Source of the DNA: Chiridota heheva
Taxonomy: Eukaryota > Echinodermata > Holothuroidea > Apodida > Chiridotidae
DNA length: 64,000 nucleotides
Direction: 5' to 3'
NCBI GenBank assembly: GCA_020152595.1
Contig: JAIGNY010000690.1
Span: forward strand, 1,913,501 to 1,977,500
Shown here piece by piece: positions 1 through 11,504 of the stretch (position 1 is its first letter; each line of letters opens with the position of its first letter). The translations under genes and the position numbers were made by a program. The notes under the pieces were generated by a model that did not search any database, had not been told where the DNA came from, and saw only the letters and a list, made by a program, of their open reading frames with translations.

Positions 1-390
1 CAGTATGGACCTGTAACACTAGCCTCCAATCAGTATGGACCTGAAACACCAGCCTGCAATCAGTATGGACCTGTAACACTAGCCTCCAATCAGTATGGAC
101 CTGAAACACTAGCCTGCAATCAGTATGGACCTGTAACACTAGCCTGCAATCAGTTTGGACCTGTAACACTAACCTTCAATCAGTATGGACCTGTAACTAG
201 CCTCCAATCAGTTCAGTATGGACCTGTAACACTAGCCTTCAATCAGTATGGACCTGTAACACTAGCCTCCAATCAGTTCAGTATGGAACTGTAACACTAG
301 CCTTCAATCAGTATGGACCTGTAACACTAGCCTCCAATCAGTTCAGTATGGACCTGTAACACTAGCCTCCAATCAGTATGGACCTGTAAC
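1..390. repeat. 30-bp tandem array, cut by window start
   Basis: About 13 head-to-tail copies of a 30-bp unit beginning CAGTATGGACCTGTAACACT. Some copies carry an extra CAGTT that makes a 35-bp variant (for example near 208 and 273). The array ends at 390, where the unit runs into unrelated AT-rich sequence. The left end lies outside the window. No transposon source was recognised. Confidence 0.95.
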
Positions 391-985
391 AAACGGACAT
401 ATCCAGTAACTGCAAATTAAAAGAAAAATTACGAGCTTGAGTTTCTTTATTTTCACTTGACAAATTAAAAAAATTATCCTTAAAGTTTAATCATCGACAC
501 CTCAAAACTTGAAATATTCTGTTTTTAAATATACAAAGGACAGTTCAAAATGTGTAAAATATACTTGATAACATGCAAACAGCAAAATATCTCGTCAAAA
601 TGGGTTCAAATTCGACAGCATTATAAAGCTTAGATATCTAATTAGCAGTATTTGCTCAATATTTTGTGACCTCAGAATAGGACAACCAGAAAATTGCTCA
701 TATAAGCTTATTGTGCTTTTGGCCTTTCCCCGAATATTTTGCATGGGAGAAGTTGGCTACAGTGAACAGGAAATTGGATATTATTATAACCTTGACACAG
801 ATTTAAAAGAAAAATGCAATTTGAGAACTGAAGATGTAAGATAAAGTAATACATTAATTGATTTGATCGTATTCCCTTTCATACATAATCACTTTTGCAC
901 AGGCTGACAATTTTCACAAATGTTGAAAAAAACTATTAAGTGCTATTGTGTTCATATATAGCTTTAACAGGAGACATTCATAGCA
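391..985. other. AT-rich sequence, nothing recognised
   Basis: Unique-looking AT-rich DNA. I see no open frame, inverted repeat or similarity to other parts of the window. Confidence 0.5.
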
Positions 986-1079
986 GATGTTCATAGCCGG
1001 GGGAGGGAGAAAGAGGGAGGGGGGGGGGGTGCTGTTCCATACTTTAGTGGTAGGTGTGTGCCACCCAGGAATTCAAAAT

Positions 1080-1385
1080 CATGCAGTATGAGAGCTTTGT
1101 TGTAACTGCAGTATGAAAGCAACAATTTTTTACTACGAAAATGTGTGATTTTTGTATACCTGCAGTTTAAATTTAAACAATTTTTGACACCTGCAGTATG
1201 AAAATATGCCATATATGCCAATATGGCAGCATAATGACAGACTTGGGTTGGGTTTTTTGATGAACACAGTAAACCTCATTTTCTGAGACCTGCACTACGA
1301 AAATGATGAAAATTTTGGAGAAAAAAATGACACCTGCGCTACAAAAATTGTGCCAAAAAAAAAAGGCACCTGCTGCGGCTGTACA
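1080..1385. repeat. Degenerate short repeats around CTGCAGTATGAAAA
   Basis: The core CTGCAGTATGAAA or its variants (CTGCACTACGAAA, CTGCGCTACAAAA) recurs at about 1083, 1107, 1160, 1194, 1293 and 1335, spaced irregularly. It looks like an old, decayed tandem array. A G-rich run (11 Gs) lies just upstream near 1019. Confidence 0.45.
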
Positions 1386-1619
1386 TACACCACACATATG
1401 GAACTGGGCCCTTGGGGCTCATAGCTCTTTAAAAGATATGTTCAGTGGGAATATCTGTCTTCTTTGATTGAGGATGAAAATAAGACAAACAGAACTTTAA
1501 ACTGATACTGTGATCTGTTCTCTTGTTACATCTCAGAGAACTAAAGTTGTAACAATTTTGTTGTAATATCCTCAATCAGTCTGGGTATACTGTATGATGC
1601 AACAGCTGCATTTCTTAAA

Positions 1620-1910
1620 CTAGAACATCAATGATGTAGTAGCTCTACATTTATTTTGGGGTGATTACAAGCCTGTTTTTTGTTTGTGGGTAGTTAATTT
1701 GAGTAGTCTGTGGTTGTTAGAACAGAAATACATGTTTGATGTTTATTTGTTTTTGGGAAATGCAAGCTTTAATATTGTTGTGATGCTAGAACATCAATTA
1801 TGTAGTAGCTCAATATATGTTTTGGGAGTAGGTATAAGATTGTTTTTGTTGGTGGGGACTTACATTGGCTAGGCTGGGGTTGTTAGGAAAGGAATACAAA
1901 TTTGATTAGA
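1620..1910. repeat. Diverged tandem duplication, period ~167 bp
   Basis: The string CTAGAACATCAATGATGTAG at about 1620 returns with one change at about 1787. The following sequence in both copies continues with a matching GGTTGTTAG..A..AATACA..TTTGAT block. The two copies are clearly related but decayed. Confidence 0.6.
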
Positions 1911-2318
1911 AGTGATGCAACAAAAGGCTGGGTCCAGAAGGGTGGGTGAACCTTACAGGCCCTGGGCATAATCAATTTGGGCCTAGCCCTGAACATAACA
2001 TTGCAATATCTTTCTTATGGTACTTAAAGCACCAGGGGTGTCAGGAGGAATTCTGACAAGGGGGAAGTAGCAGAAAATCAAGTTCATAGGTGCTTTTTTG
2101 ACATTAATTGAGGGGCACTTTTCATTTAAAAAAAGAGGAACTCTTGTCAGTTTTCAAAATTGTGGCAGAAAGGTGTTCTTGCCTAATGGTTCTTCCTACA
2201 CATATGGTTTGAGCATAGGCGGGATTTGGGGGAGCGAGGGGGCACTTCCCCACCCTCACTTTTTGTCCAATTGGGTACTTTTGTATGGTGATGTGATGTA
2301 TATCAGCGTGACTTTGTG
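1911..2318. other. No recognisable feature
   Basis: Non-repetitive sequence without a convincing open frame, splice-site pair or similarity to the rest of the window. Confidence 0.45.
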
Positions 2319-2356
2319 ATCCACCACACACACACACACGCACACACACACAAACA
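2319..2356. repeat. CA microsatellite
   Basis: Interrupted (CA)n run with one CG and one AA interruption. Confidence 0.9.
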
Positions 2357-4270
2357 TACTTCTGACTTCTCCCACTTTCGGTTGGCAAATTTCGCCCATG
2401 GGTTCAAAGATTGGGGAGCCAGGACCAATGTTGACAACTACCCATCGGGAGAATAGGTAAAACTTTGGGCTTCTTTTTGAAAATTGCTGCTTAGAAAATG
2501 ATTGGGGGCATGTCTTCTCCTACCACGGCCCTCGGTGTCTGTGCCCCTGGTAAAATGACACGCTGTAATTATGTCAGATAAATACTAAATGTATGTGACA
2601 ACCTCTATGTATTATGTAGTATTTGTGTGTGAGTGGATTTCTATTTGTTTTCAAGTTTCAAGAATGACCTAGAATAATTTCAAATAAGATTCAAAAGGGC
2701 GGACCAGTCCTGACCAGTCTGTCCTTAAGTTTTAAGGGCACTAGCTCCTGCCCCCTTCTACACAATTCCAAAAGGGCACCTCATTCCCCTTACTCTGGGG
2801 CCAGGGGCATTGCCCCCTCCCCCCACTTGCCACCGTGATTCTGACATTGCTGCAGAGGCCAAAATCCCTAGAGGCCCCCACGACTCTAGTTACCCCACTG
2901 CATATGGGAGCTTTAATATCGTTTGAATTTGTGAACACTTTTTCAAGTAAGCCTAAAAAACTTAAGCCTCAACAGCTATATGACGCACATTTTATTAACA
3001 ATGTTTGCTTTTAGGTGAAATATAAATCATAAACAGACATACCAATAGCAAAATACTTTTGTATATAAAATCAAGATAGATTTTACATCCTTGCAACAAG
3101 ACATGATTTTAAGTATGGCATATTTTCCTCATGTTGCTAATATATTAGCCATTCTGAGCAAATAATTAATTATTGCAATTAGTGAATCACAATCAATCAA
3201 TAATAGCATCCCACAAACACACTTCCAAGTGGCAATCATTATAACAATATATAACTAAAACAAGCCCTCGTTAATATAAGATGAACTTACCCGACCCTGA
3301 ACTAATTCTTTAAGATACCCATCACAGATAACGGTGATTTTAGGCATCAGTTGTTACAGACTTCCATTATCTGCACGCAAAACAAAACAAATCCTTATGA
3401 AAAGGCGATGCGTGTAATGTGACAGAGAACTCACGTGGACTTTGAAAGGTGTTTTTATCAGTGAGTTATTTACCCTTTGGTGATTTTATAGCCAGCCTGA
3501 ATTGCATTATATGGTTTATATAACCTATTCAGGTTATTTTAGCCATTTTTGAGCTTTCAATTGTTTTTTAAACCCAAGTTATAGCCCAAACGAGCTATCA
3601 ACTACAAGTGCTGTACCACAATTGGACTACACATTAAGAGAAATCACAAACGGGATATCAAGCTCGATTAGCATATGTGCCAGTCTGTCTTTTACGCTCC
3701 AGCTAACAAAAACATATTTTTCTTTCAATTGGAGATATTCGGTGGTATTTCTCGAGCCAATGTTATTATATATGCTAAATTCATTCGGATGGTGCCCAGC
3801 GAACTCCCGGGTATTTGAAACATTTTTAGCGAATTTTGAAATTCAAAATTCGTTAAAACTATGCAACGAAATGAACTGTTATTGCATCAACATATCGATC
3901 TATTCAAGGCAAACACAGCAACACAGCAAAATATCAAAAAAACGCTTAGGATTTGATAAACGCTGCGAATATACGAACATATGCGGGTGAGGACCTGGCT
4001 CGTGAGTTAGTGATCGCTTAATTAGACTCAAACCCCTTAAAGGAATGTTGAGCTAAACTCAGATTTTGGTGTGTCTTATTGATGTAATTGAAATTGTTAA
4101 TGATAATTTATTTTGTTTTAAATTTTTACCAGTGATAGATTCCAGCTACTGGTACTTCACTAGTCCCTGTTTTAGTTCGCTTTTGACATATTAGGGAAAT
4201 AGTTGTAAGCCATAAAATTGAAAGAAATTGTTTTTTGTTTTTGTTTTTTTGAGGATTGTGAAATTGAGAT
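2357..4270. other. Intergenic or intronic DNA with one perfect palindrome
   Basis: No gene or transposon was recognised. A 122-codon plus-strand open frame (3622-3990) has no recognisable motif and an AT-rich, non-coding look. A perfect inverted repeat lies at 3830-3852: an 11-base arm CGAATTTTGAA, one spacer base, then its complement. Confidence 0.45.
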
Positions 4271-4279
4271 GGCACTTCT

Positions 4280-5346
4280 AGTCTGATTTCCTCCTACAGG
4301 AAAGCTCTCCACAACCCAGCCTCATTTAGCTCTAAATACTGCCAACTCTGTAGACATTTCCACGACTTTTCTTTCCTCTTCACTGATGGCTCCACATGGG
4401 AAGGCTCCTCTGCAGCCACCACTGCCTGTCCTGGCCTCACCCTTTCCTCAAGGTTGCTGATGGAACCTTAATCTACTCTGCTGAAGCAAAGGCCATCCTC
4501 CTGGCCTTAAACTTTGTTGCACCATCCTTTCGCCCCCACTTCGTCGTCTTCTCCGACTCTAAATCTGTTCTCACTGGCACTCAACACTCCAATCCACTCA
4601 TCCTACAAATCCTCAATAAACTTCACTCTTTTTCCTCCTTAGGGACAAAAATAATCTTTTGCTGGATCCCCAGCCACGTCGGCATTCCCGGCAACGAGAG
4701 AGCGGACAGAGCCGCTCTGTCGAATCACATCTCTCCTTTTCCCATCCCGCACTTAGACCTCCTTTTCTCAACTTCCAGCTATCTCAGTAAGACCTGGCGA
4801 GACTCCTGTAATCTCGAGGCCAGTAACAAACTTCACACTCTTAAATCCAAAGTCGCGACCAACGTCCCCTTACTCAGTCACAATCGTAGGGAGGACGTTA
4901 TCACCCCATCCGCCTCGGCCACATCTTTCTCACCCACTCTCATCTACTTTCCGGCTCCCCTGATCCTCTCTGCCCTACATGCAACACTGATTTCTCAATC
5001 AAGCATATCCCATATACCTGAACTCCAGATCACACATCTCCCCTTCTATCTCAATTTCTGATTCTTTCACGAACAATCCTACCTCAAACTTCATCACCTT
5101 TCTCTGCTACAACAGTTTTCTCCACCTGATCTAAACCTCCCTTTCCTTCCCTTCTCTGCCGATTACTTTCCTCACCTTCCTTTTATTACCTTAACTTCTT
5201 TCCTTTATTCACCTTTTCTCCCTCCCTCCCTCTATCCTACCTCTCTTTCCTCTCTGTTCTAACTCAGGCACCCTAGTTTTTAACACCCTCTTGGCACATA
5301 TAACTCTGACTGTCGTGTTGCTGTTAAACATCAACAAACCAAACCT
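4280..5346 (+). mobile_element. LINE-A copy 1: 3' end with RNase H and 3' UTR, 5'-truncated
   Basis: A non-LTR retrotransposon fragment of the RNase H-bearing group (I/Nimb-like by established family knowledge). It holds the RNase H domain, a short C-terminal region, a pyrimidine-rich 3' UTR and a conserved 3' end GCTGTTAAACATCAACAAACC at about 5321-5341. The same 3' end occurs at about 45216-45236, and a related one at about 8806 and 57225, so the window holds at least four 3' ends of one family. The reverse transcriptase and endonuclease are missing, which is the usual result of aborted target-primed reverse transcription. Confidence 0.85.
4379..5060 (+). pseudogene. RNase H domain and C-terminus of LINE-A ORF2, frameshifted
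   Basis: Encodes the RNase H that removes RNA from the RNA/DNA hybrid during retrotransposition. All four acidic catalytic positions of the family are visible: the D of FTDGS (4385), the E of SAEAKAILLA (about 4481), the D of VFSDSKS (about 4552) and the D of GNERADRAA (about 4703). WIPSHVGIPGNERAD is the diagnostic C-terminal block. FTDGS lies in a different frame from the rest; the shift falls near 4450-4455, after LTLSSRL. A later change of frame removes the Cys/His knuckle seen in copy 3. The gene is therefore dead. The C-terminal part (SKTWRDS, SNKLHTLK, NRREDV) aligns with copy 2 at 44.2-44.6 kb. Confidence 0.85.
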
Positions 5347-5598
5347 AGTCTTTTCAGTCATTTCTACCTAAATATCACAATTTACCTTTCACCATTTTGT
5401 TGTTTTGATCAAATATAAGAACATGTTTACCACTCAACAATGGACTAGACATACACCACACACCTGCAGTGCCACGTGACCGCTGGGGGTGCCTGGTGCA
5501 TGCTTGCACTAAAGCATAAACAAATATGAGGCTAGCTGCAGGACAGTCAGTAGTAAGCTGGCACTTGATTCTTACTTCTAATGGTCCAAAAAATATTT
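5347..5598. other. No recognisable feature
   Basis: Short spacer between LINE-A copy 1 and the 60-bp array. Nothing recognised. Confidence 0.4.
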
Positions 5599-6253
5599 AA
5601 GTTCTGTTGATGCTTAACCAAAATTAGGTTGATTTGCCCCTCATACTTAATTTAATGTAATACATTGTTGATGCTGATGGCCCCTCATACTTGATTCAAT
5701 GTAATACATTGTTGATGTTGATGCTTAACCAAAATTAGGTTGATTTGCCTCTCATACTTGATTCAATGTAATACATTGTTGACGCTGATGGCCCCTCATA
5801 CTTGATTCAATATAATACATTGTTGATGCTGATAGCCCCTCATACTTGATTCAATGTAATACATTGTTGATGTTAATGCTTAACCAAAATTAGGTTGATT
5901 TGCCCCTCATACTTAATTCAATGTAATACATTGTTGATGTTGATGCTCAACCGAAATTAGGTTAATGTGCCCCTCATACTTGATTCAATGTAATATATTG
6001 TTGGTGTTGATGCTTAGCCAATATGAGGTTAATTTGCCCCTCATACTTGATTGAATGTAATACATTATTGATGTTGATGCTTAACCAAAATTAGGTTTAT
6101 TTGCCCCTCATACTTGATTTAATGTAATACAATGTTGATGTTGATTCTTAGCCAAAATTAGGTTGATTTGCCCCTCATACTTGATTCAATGTAATGCATT
6201 GTTGATGCTTAGCCAAAATTAGGTTGATTTGCCCCTCATACTTGATTCATTTT
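5599..6253. repeat. Tandem array, ~60-bp unit with shorter ~46-bp variants
   Basis: Repeats of a unit holding GTTGATGCTTAACCAAAATT, then AGGTTGATTTGCCCCTCATA, then a TTGATTCAATGTAATACATT block. Some units lack the middle part and are about 46 bp. About 12 units are present. No transposon source was recognised. Confidence 0.9.
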
Positions 6254-6620
6254 GCAAAAGGTAGGCAGTTCCAGGATTTTGCTATATCCTGAAGTCCATA
6301 ATTAAGTTTTCAGCAGCTAAGATATGAAATACAAAAGCAAGCATTCTCAGAGAGTTATTGTATTTCAAGTATAATGTTCTTATAATACCGAGGACTAAAG
6401 GATAGTTTTAAATAGGATTTAAAATAAGTTCCCTGAAGGGTTTTCATGTAAGGTACTTTTTGAAAAAGTGCTAAGAGCTTTGAATACTAGAATATTTGAT
6501 GTATTAATGGAAAAATTGCCAATTTGTTTTCTTCTAGACAAACCAAGATCTTAAGACACTCTATTTCAAAGGCCTCGGGTTGTTTTGGAGTTCAGTTACA
6601 AAACTGTTTGTAAAGTCAAG
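6254..6620. other. No recognisable feature
   Basis: AT-rich sequence between the 60-bp array and a MITE. Nothing recognised. Confidence 0.4.
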
Positions 6621-6896
6621 TTAAAGGAAAGGCATCGACCCGTAAATAAATTCCGAAGTGAATGCTGCCATGCCGGTAACGTCACTTCCGGGTTTCAGTT
6701 TGCCTTTTTGATTGCAAGAATTCTATGATGATATCGATAACACATTAGGCTCTGAGTTCAATACAGCAGATGTGTGATCGATAACATTGCAGATTTGTCA
6801 CGATCAATAGGAAAAATTGGAAACCGAAAGTGATGTTACCAGCACAGAGGCGTTTTCACTTCTGAAGGTATTTATGGGATGATACCTCTCCTTTAA
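6621..6896. mobile_element. TTAA-flanked MITE with ~80-bp terminal inverted repeats
   Basis: Bounded by TTAA at 6621-6624 and 6893-6896. The left end runs AGGAAAGGCATCGACCCGTA and the right end, read on the other strand, runs AGGAGAGGTATCATCCCATA. The inverted match continues for about 80 bp through a GGTAACRTCACTT block. TTAA duplication is typical of piggyBac and Kolobok superfamilies; which one cannot be decided without a transposase. No coding capacity. Confidence 0.8.
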
Positions 6897-7044
6897 TGTT
6901 TTCACATTTTACTTCTTATACACTTCTAACTTTTGGGAGACTTATCCATTCCACTTTAAGCTGTTTATATAAGTTTTTGTGTGAATAGGGCTACTGAAGG
7001 TCAATGGACAACTTTCAATGTTTTATTTAACAATAACAGGAGCA

Positions 7045-7172
7045 ATAAACATTGAGTAATATACTTTGAGTGATAAACGTTGAGTAATAAACTGAGTAAT
7101 AAACTTTGAGTAATACACTTTGAGTAATAAACTTTGAATAATAAACTTTGAGTAATAAACTTTGAGTAATAT
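7045..7172. repeat. 14-bp tandem array (TTGAGTAATAAACT)
   Basis: About nine imperfect copies of TTGAGTAATAAACT or TTGAGTAATACACT, directly upstream of LINE-A copy 3. Confidence 0.85.
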
Positions 7173-7339
7173 CGTCTTTAAAATGGTGATGAAAATCTCT
7201 TGCAGTTTGATGGGGCTTAAGATTATTTTTTGTCATAAACAGCTGAACTCCCCCCCAGTACCCAATCATATGAATTGTTTCCCTGATACTTTAAAGAAAT
7301 TCCAAATGTACATTCATGGAAGTATGTACCCTCCCCTCC

Positions 7340-8849
7340 CCCTTCCACCTATTTCCTCAACGCTGTGCAATCTACTGTGTCGCTTACAATTCTTAACTCA
7401 ATCACATCAAGACCATCCAAAATTAAGCCCTCAGTTTTTGTCTGGGTGCCTACAGGATCTCCCCAATAACCAGCCTTCATGTTGAAGCCAACGAACCCCC
7501 CTTCCTGCTAAGATGTAGAAAGCTTAGCCTCTCCTATGCTTTTAGAGTCCTCACCAACACCCAGAACCCTGCTTACAACCCCATTAGGTACCCCAATTTC
7601 TCCACCTTTTTTGATAGAACTAAAACCCTATCCCCTCCCTTCAGCTTACGCATCAAATCAGACCTCCATCTCAGCATCAATCCCACCACTCTCAGCACTT
7701 TCTCCTGGCCCACTTTTCCTCCCTGGGCCACCTTCTCCCTACTATCCACCTGGACCTTTCCACTCATCACAAAACCCAAACCCACCCTAACCTCTTCATC
7801 AACCTCCACAACCAAATCAAAGAATAACTCTCAAATTATACCTCCATCTCTACTGATGGCTCCAAGAAAGGTGACAAGACAGCTGCTGCTGCCGTCATCC
7901 AAGACATCACCTTCAGTTGCAGGCTTCCCGAATACTCATCCATCTTCTCGGCCGAGGCCAAGGCCATCCTCCTCGCCCTCAACTTTATTGAATACTCTCC
8001 ATTCAGCCACTTTGCCATCTTCTCTGACTCCAAGGCTGTCCTTACTTCATTACTCAATGTTAAATAGGATAACCCCACATCTCACCTCATTCTCCGTAAA
8101 CTCTTCTCGCCCCCCCTCCGTAGGAAATATATTCTTTTCTTCTGGATACCCAACCATGTTGGCATCCCTGGCAATGACAGGGCTGACGCAGCTGCTAAGC
8201 TTGCCCTCACCCTTCCACCTACCCCTTTCCCAAAAACCCTTTCTGACATCAAACCGCTTCCCTTGTTCATGGCTGCTGGCAAACCTCATGGGACTCCCAA
8301 ATTGGTAACAAACTCCACGTCATCCAGCCCACCATTCCGATCAAACCCACTACTCACAACCTATTCTGTGTGGACAACGTCCACATTACCCGCCTCAGAA
8401 TAGGTCACACCCACCCCACTCACTCTTACCTCCTTACTGACTCCCCCCCTACCCTTCTGCAACAATTGCCATTACACCCTCACAGTCCATCACATTCTCC
8501 TTGCTTGCCCCCTGTACAACCTTCCTAGAGCTTCCCTCGCTGCCCACAACTCAGTAGCCGAGCTCTTCAAAAAAAAACCTCTGGATAAAATTATCTCCTT
8601 CCTTCATCATGCTTCCCTCTACAACCATATTTAGTCCTCCTTCCCCACCCCTTCTCTCTCTACATTATTTTTCCACCCATACACCTCCTCTCTCGATCCC
8701 AGCTTTCTGGCTTTCAGTTCTCGTGTTTCTCTCAATCTCCCCCTGTTTACTCTCCTTCCTACCTCTGGAATGATCTAACCTCTCAGGCACAATTTGATCC
8801 TTGCTGTTGTGGTGCCCTTAAACTCTCATCAAACAAACAAACAAACAAA
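7340..8849 (+). mobile_element. LINE-A copy 3: region after RT, RNase H, zinc knuckle, 3' end
   Basis: A longer 3' fragment of the same LINE group as at 4.3 kb. Upstream of RNase H it shows the conserved linker that follows the reverse transcriptase: IQN.AL, then GAYR.SPI, then LHVEANEPPL at about 7415-7495. It continues through RNase H (7846-8240), a Cys/His knuckle (CNNCHY..TVHHILLACP at about 8456-8516), a pyrimidine-rich 3' UTR, and the 3' end GGTGCCCTTAAACTCTCATC followed by (CAAA)n at about 8810-8848. The 5' part is absent. Confidence 0.85.
7846..8635 (+). pseudogene. RNase H and zinc knuckle of LINE-A ORF2, one stop plus frameshifts
   Basis: Reads in one frame from STDGS (catalytic D at 7855) through FSAEAKAILLALNF (E at about 7952), IFSDSKAV (D at about 8023) and WIPNHVGIPGNDRADAA (D at about 8186). 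An in-frame TAG at 8065-8067 interrupts it. After about 8270 the frame shifts: the family sequence WQTSWDSQIGNKLHVIQP continues one frame over, and the zinc-knuckle part is again in another frame. All four catalytic acidic residues are kept, so the element is young enough for the active site to be readable, but the protein cannot be made. The host-encoded role would be RNA removal during LINE replication. Confidence 0.85.
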
Positions 8850-10655
8850 ACAATAGTAGGAAATTCAGGCAAACTCGATAGATATATTGTATGGAGAAAT
8901 AACAGTGAAGAGCAGCAAGCAATAAATAATAATCAGTTGGATAATCTACTGGTTAGTTGCCAATTTCCATACAAAAAAATCAAGTAAATCAAGCACAATT
9001 TTGCAAGAATATTTTTTTTTTATTGCGCACAAAGCTCTTGCTTCCTAAAAAAGTTGAGTCTGTTCATTTGATTGTCAGATCATATTGCTTGAATTATTTA
9101 TCTACAGATGGTTTTATTCAAATTCTGGTTACTTTTAGGAGAACAAACTTACTAGGGTCCTCTTTCCCCTGATGTCTTTTTGTGTGACAGCTTCTTCTAT
9201 CAGGAAAACAATGTTTGACAATGAGAATTGATCAATTATTTACTAACAGTACATTTATTTATTGATTGGAATGAAAGAATAAAGATTTATCATTCACTTA
9301 CAAACATTCATATTAAACACTATACTTCATCTAAGATTTGACATTTCACAAAAGAATTCAGAAGTTCCTTGTTTAAAAGAGAAGTTTACAAATTCACTTT
9401 AGGCAGGAAACAAAGATCTTATCTTGTGTGTTATTAATCGGCTGGATAAATACTGCTGGTGCTAATGCAAGCTGGCAAAATCAATATGTATGTGATCACT
9501 GCAAAGGTTGTTGCTTATTGGTAACACAAATGCACTTTTTGAGTTTTTTCTTTAACTCTGGTGAGTATATTTATCTCGATTGAATAGCTATCTAGAATTC
9601 TCTCCAGGAGTTTGTAAGATCTATATAAAAAGTTGTTCTGTTTAGAGATTCATCGCACGGTAAAGTGAGAATTATAGACTCGTAATAAATTGACGTAGTC
9701 TCAATTGATTTTCAGTCATTAATTTGTTCTACATTTTTCGGACTTGCGTGTATGCGGAAAGAATTTGGTTACATATCAACGAGTGAAATTATGACTTAAA
9801 TGTTTGTTTCGAGGTGAAATATCTCTTTACGATCTTGTTTCAAGGAAAGGTACTTGAATATGATGAACTTAACTTACTTTTTTCGGGAATGTGATGTTCA
9901 AAAGTGGCACTTCCATGGTCACATATTGATCAATTCTATGCATGTATTGATCAATAATTCCTTTTATCCTGTTGATGATATTGGACAAAGTCATTGATAC
10001 AAAATGGAGGTGTTCTATAAAGTTCAGGTGTCGGATTTATCCTAAGTCAGTGAAAAAGTCAAAACAAGTGAAATGCAGAAAAATTTAATTTTGAAGTTCA
10101 TTGTCATAATTTGCCAAGACAGAAAATGTTAGAAACAATTTTGGCCTATCATTCTGCTAATGTTTGCCCCGAAGAGAAACTAAAACCATGCAAAGAGGCA
10201 GTCTGTATGCTGGGACCAGGAATCAGTTGTCTTATTAGAAATGAAAATTCATTGGAAAAATCATAGTATAGCAGTAAATTGCTATTAATATAAGATTTAT
10301 TTTTATTACCTTTTAAACCTTAGATTTATGTTTCCAAACCTAAAACCCTGTGAAAATATAATGATTCAAATGAAATTTTAGAGAAAAAGCAACAACATTT
10401 TTGAGGCCTATATAGCGATTTAAATATCTACTATAACTTTAAGCAATCGATTTAAGGGATATACAACACCATGTTCCATACACAGATTGTTTTCTGGATT
10501 ATTGATAACCAAGTGAAATATAATTTGTGTTCGAACTTTCAATATTCTGGGAAGAACTCTTATCTTGGCAATCAAACTGCTAAAAAGCCTGTGTGTGGTC
10601 CCCAAAACTGACGTAAATGGTTCCACAGTGTCTGTTTTGTGACATGGAGTGAAAG
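8850..10655. other. No recognisable feature
   Basis: About 1.8 kb of AT-rich DNA between LINE-A copy 3 and the 3' end of LINE-B. I see no domain, array, inverted repeat or convincing exon. Confidence 0.45.
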
Positions 10656-10839
10656 ATTTGTTTGTTTGCACAACTTTATTTCAACCATTTCTATTACTTA
10701 CAGAATACAAATATATACAGATAAAGCTTTATATGGTTAAGGGTTCCTCGAAAAGCTCAAAAGAACTTGTAAGAGAGGGAACCCCTTTATAAATTACACA
10801 GAAACAAGTGTGAGAAAAAAAGGGAACAGAAAAAAAAAA

Positions 10840-11504
10840 TATTACATGGATACTGCCCGATGATACATTCCCCAAAAAATTCACAGGGTTCTATTACAAG
10901 AAGGTAATATTTTATCTTACGTTTGAATGATGGGATAGTTTTTAATAGAGTAAATAAAGTAAGCAGAGAATTTCAATTCGCAATAGCAGTGTATTTAACA
11001 TAATGTTGACTACTGTACTTGTCAGAGAAGCGGGGAATGGAAAGTAATTTAGCATGGCGGGTATGGTAATCATGAAAATAACTATTTGACAGAAAAAAAT
11101 TGGAGAAGTTATGTAGTAGATTATCATGGAAGTAGTTCAATACAAAGATAAGGGTGTAGTACTTGACTAGTTCAAAGATGGTAAATACATTACTGTCACG
11201 GAAGAGAGGGTTAGAATGACTATTGTAGAGAATACCATATGTTGCAAGCAGTACTTTTTTTTGTAGAATGTTAAGCTTATTAATAAGAGTAGAGTAAGTA
11301 TAACCCCAAACAATACAACAATAAGATAAGAAAGGTCAAATCAGAATATTATATAGAATTAGCAATGTTTAAAGGGAACAATGTTCTATAGCGATGAATT
11401 ATACCAATGGCTTTAAAGACTTTATTACAGATATTCTGAATATGTGGAATCCAAGTAAGATTATCGTCTAGAGTAACACCAAGAAATTTGGTAGAATGAG
11501 AAAG
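10840..11504 (-). pseudogene. LINE-B ORF2, RT thumb and C-terminal domain
   Basis: The minus strand gives TKFLGVTLDDNLTWIPHI (about 11440-11495), the hallmark of the region just after the RT palm in CR1/L2/Jockey-type elements. It is followed by NKVFKAIGII, a GYTYSTLINKLNILQKK block and a C-terminal HTRHAKLLSIPR stretch. Several frameshifts and stops separate the blocks. It is cut off from the RT palm by the 38-bp array, which begins exactly in the codons preceding TKFLGV. Confidence 0.8.

Noticed and set aside
3622..3990. 122-codon open frame as a gene
   Set aside because: No recognisable motif, low-complexity AT-rich codons, no splice or start context, and no similarity within the window.
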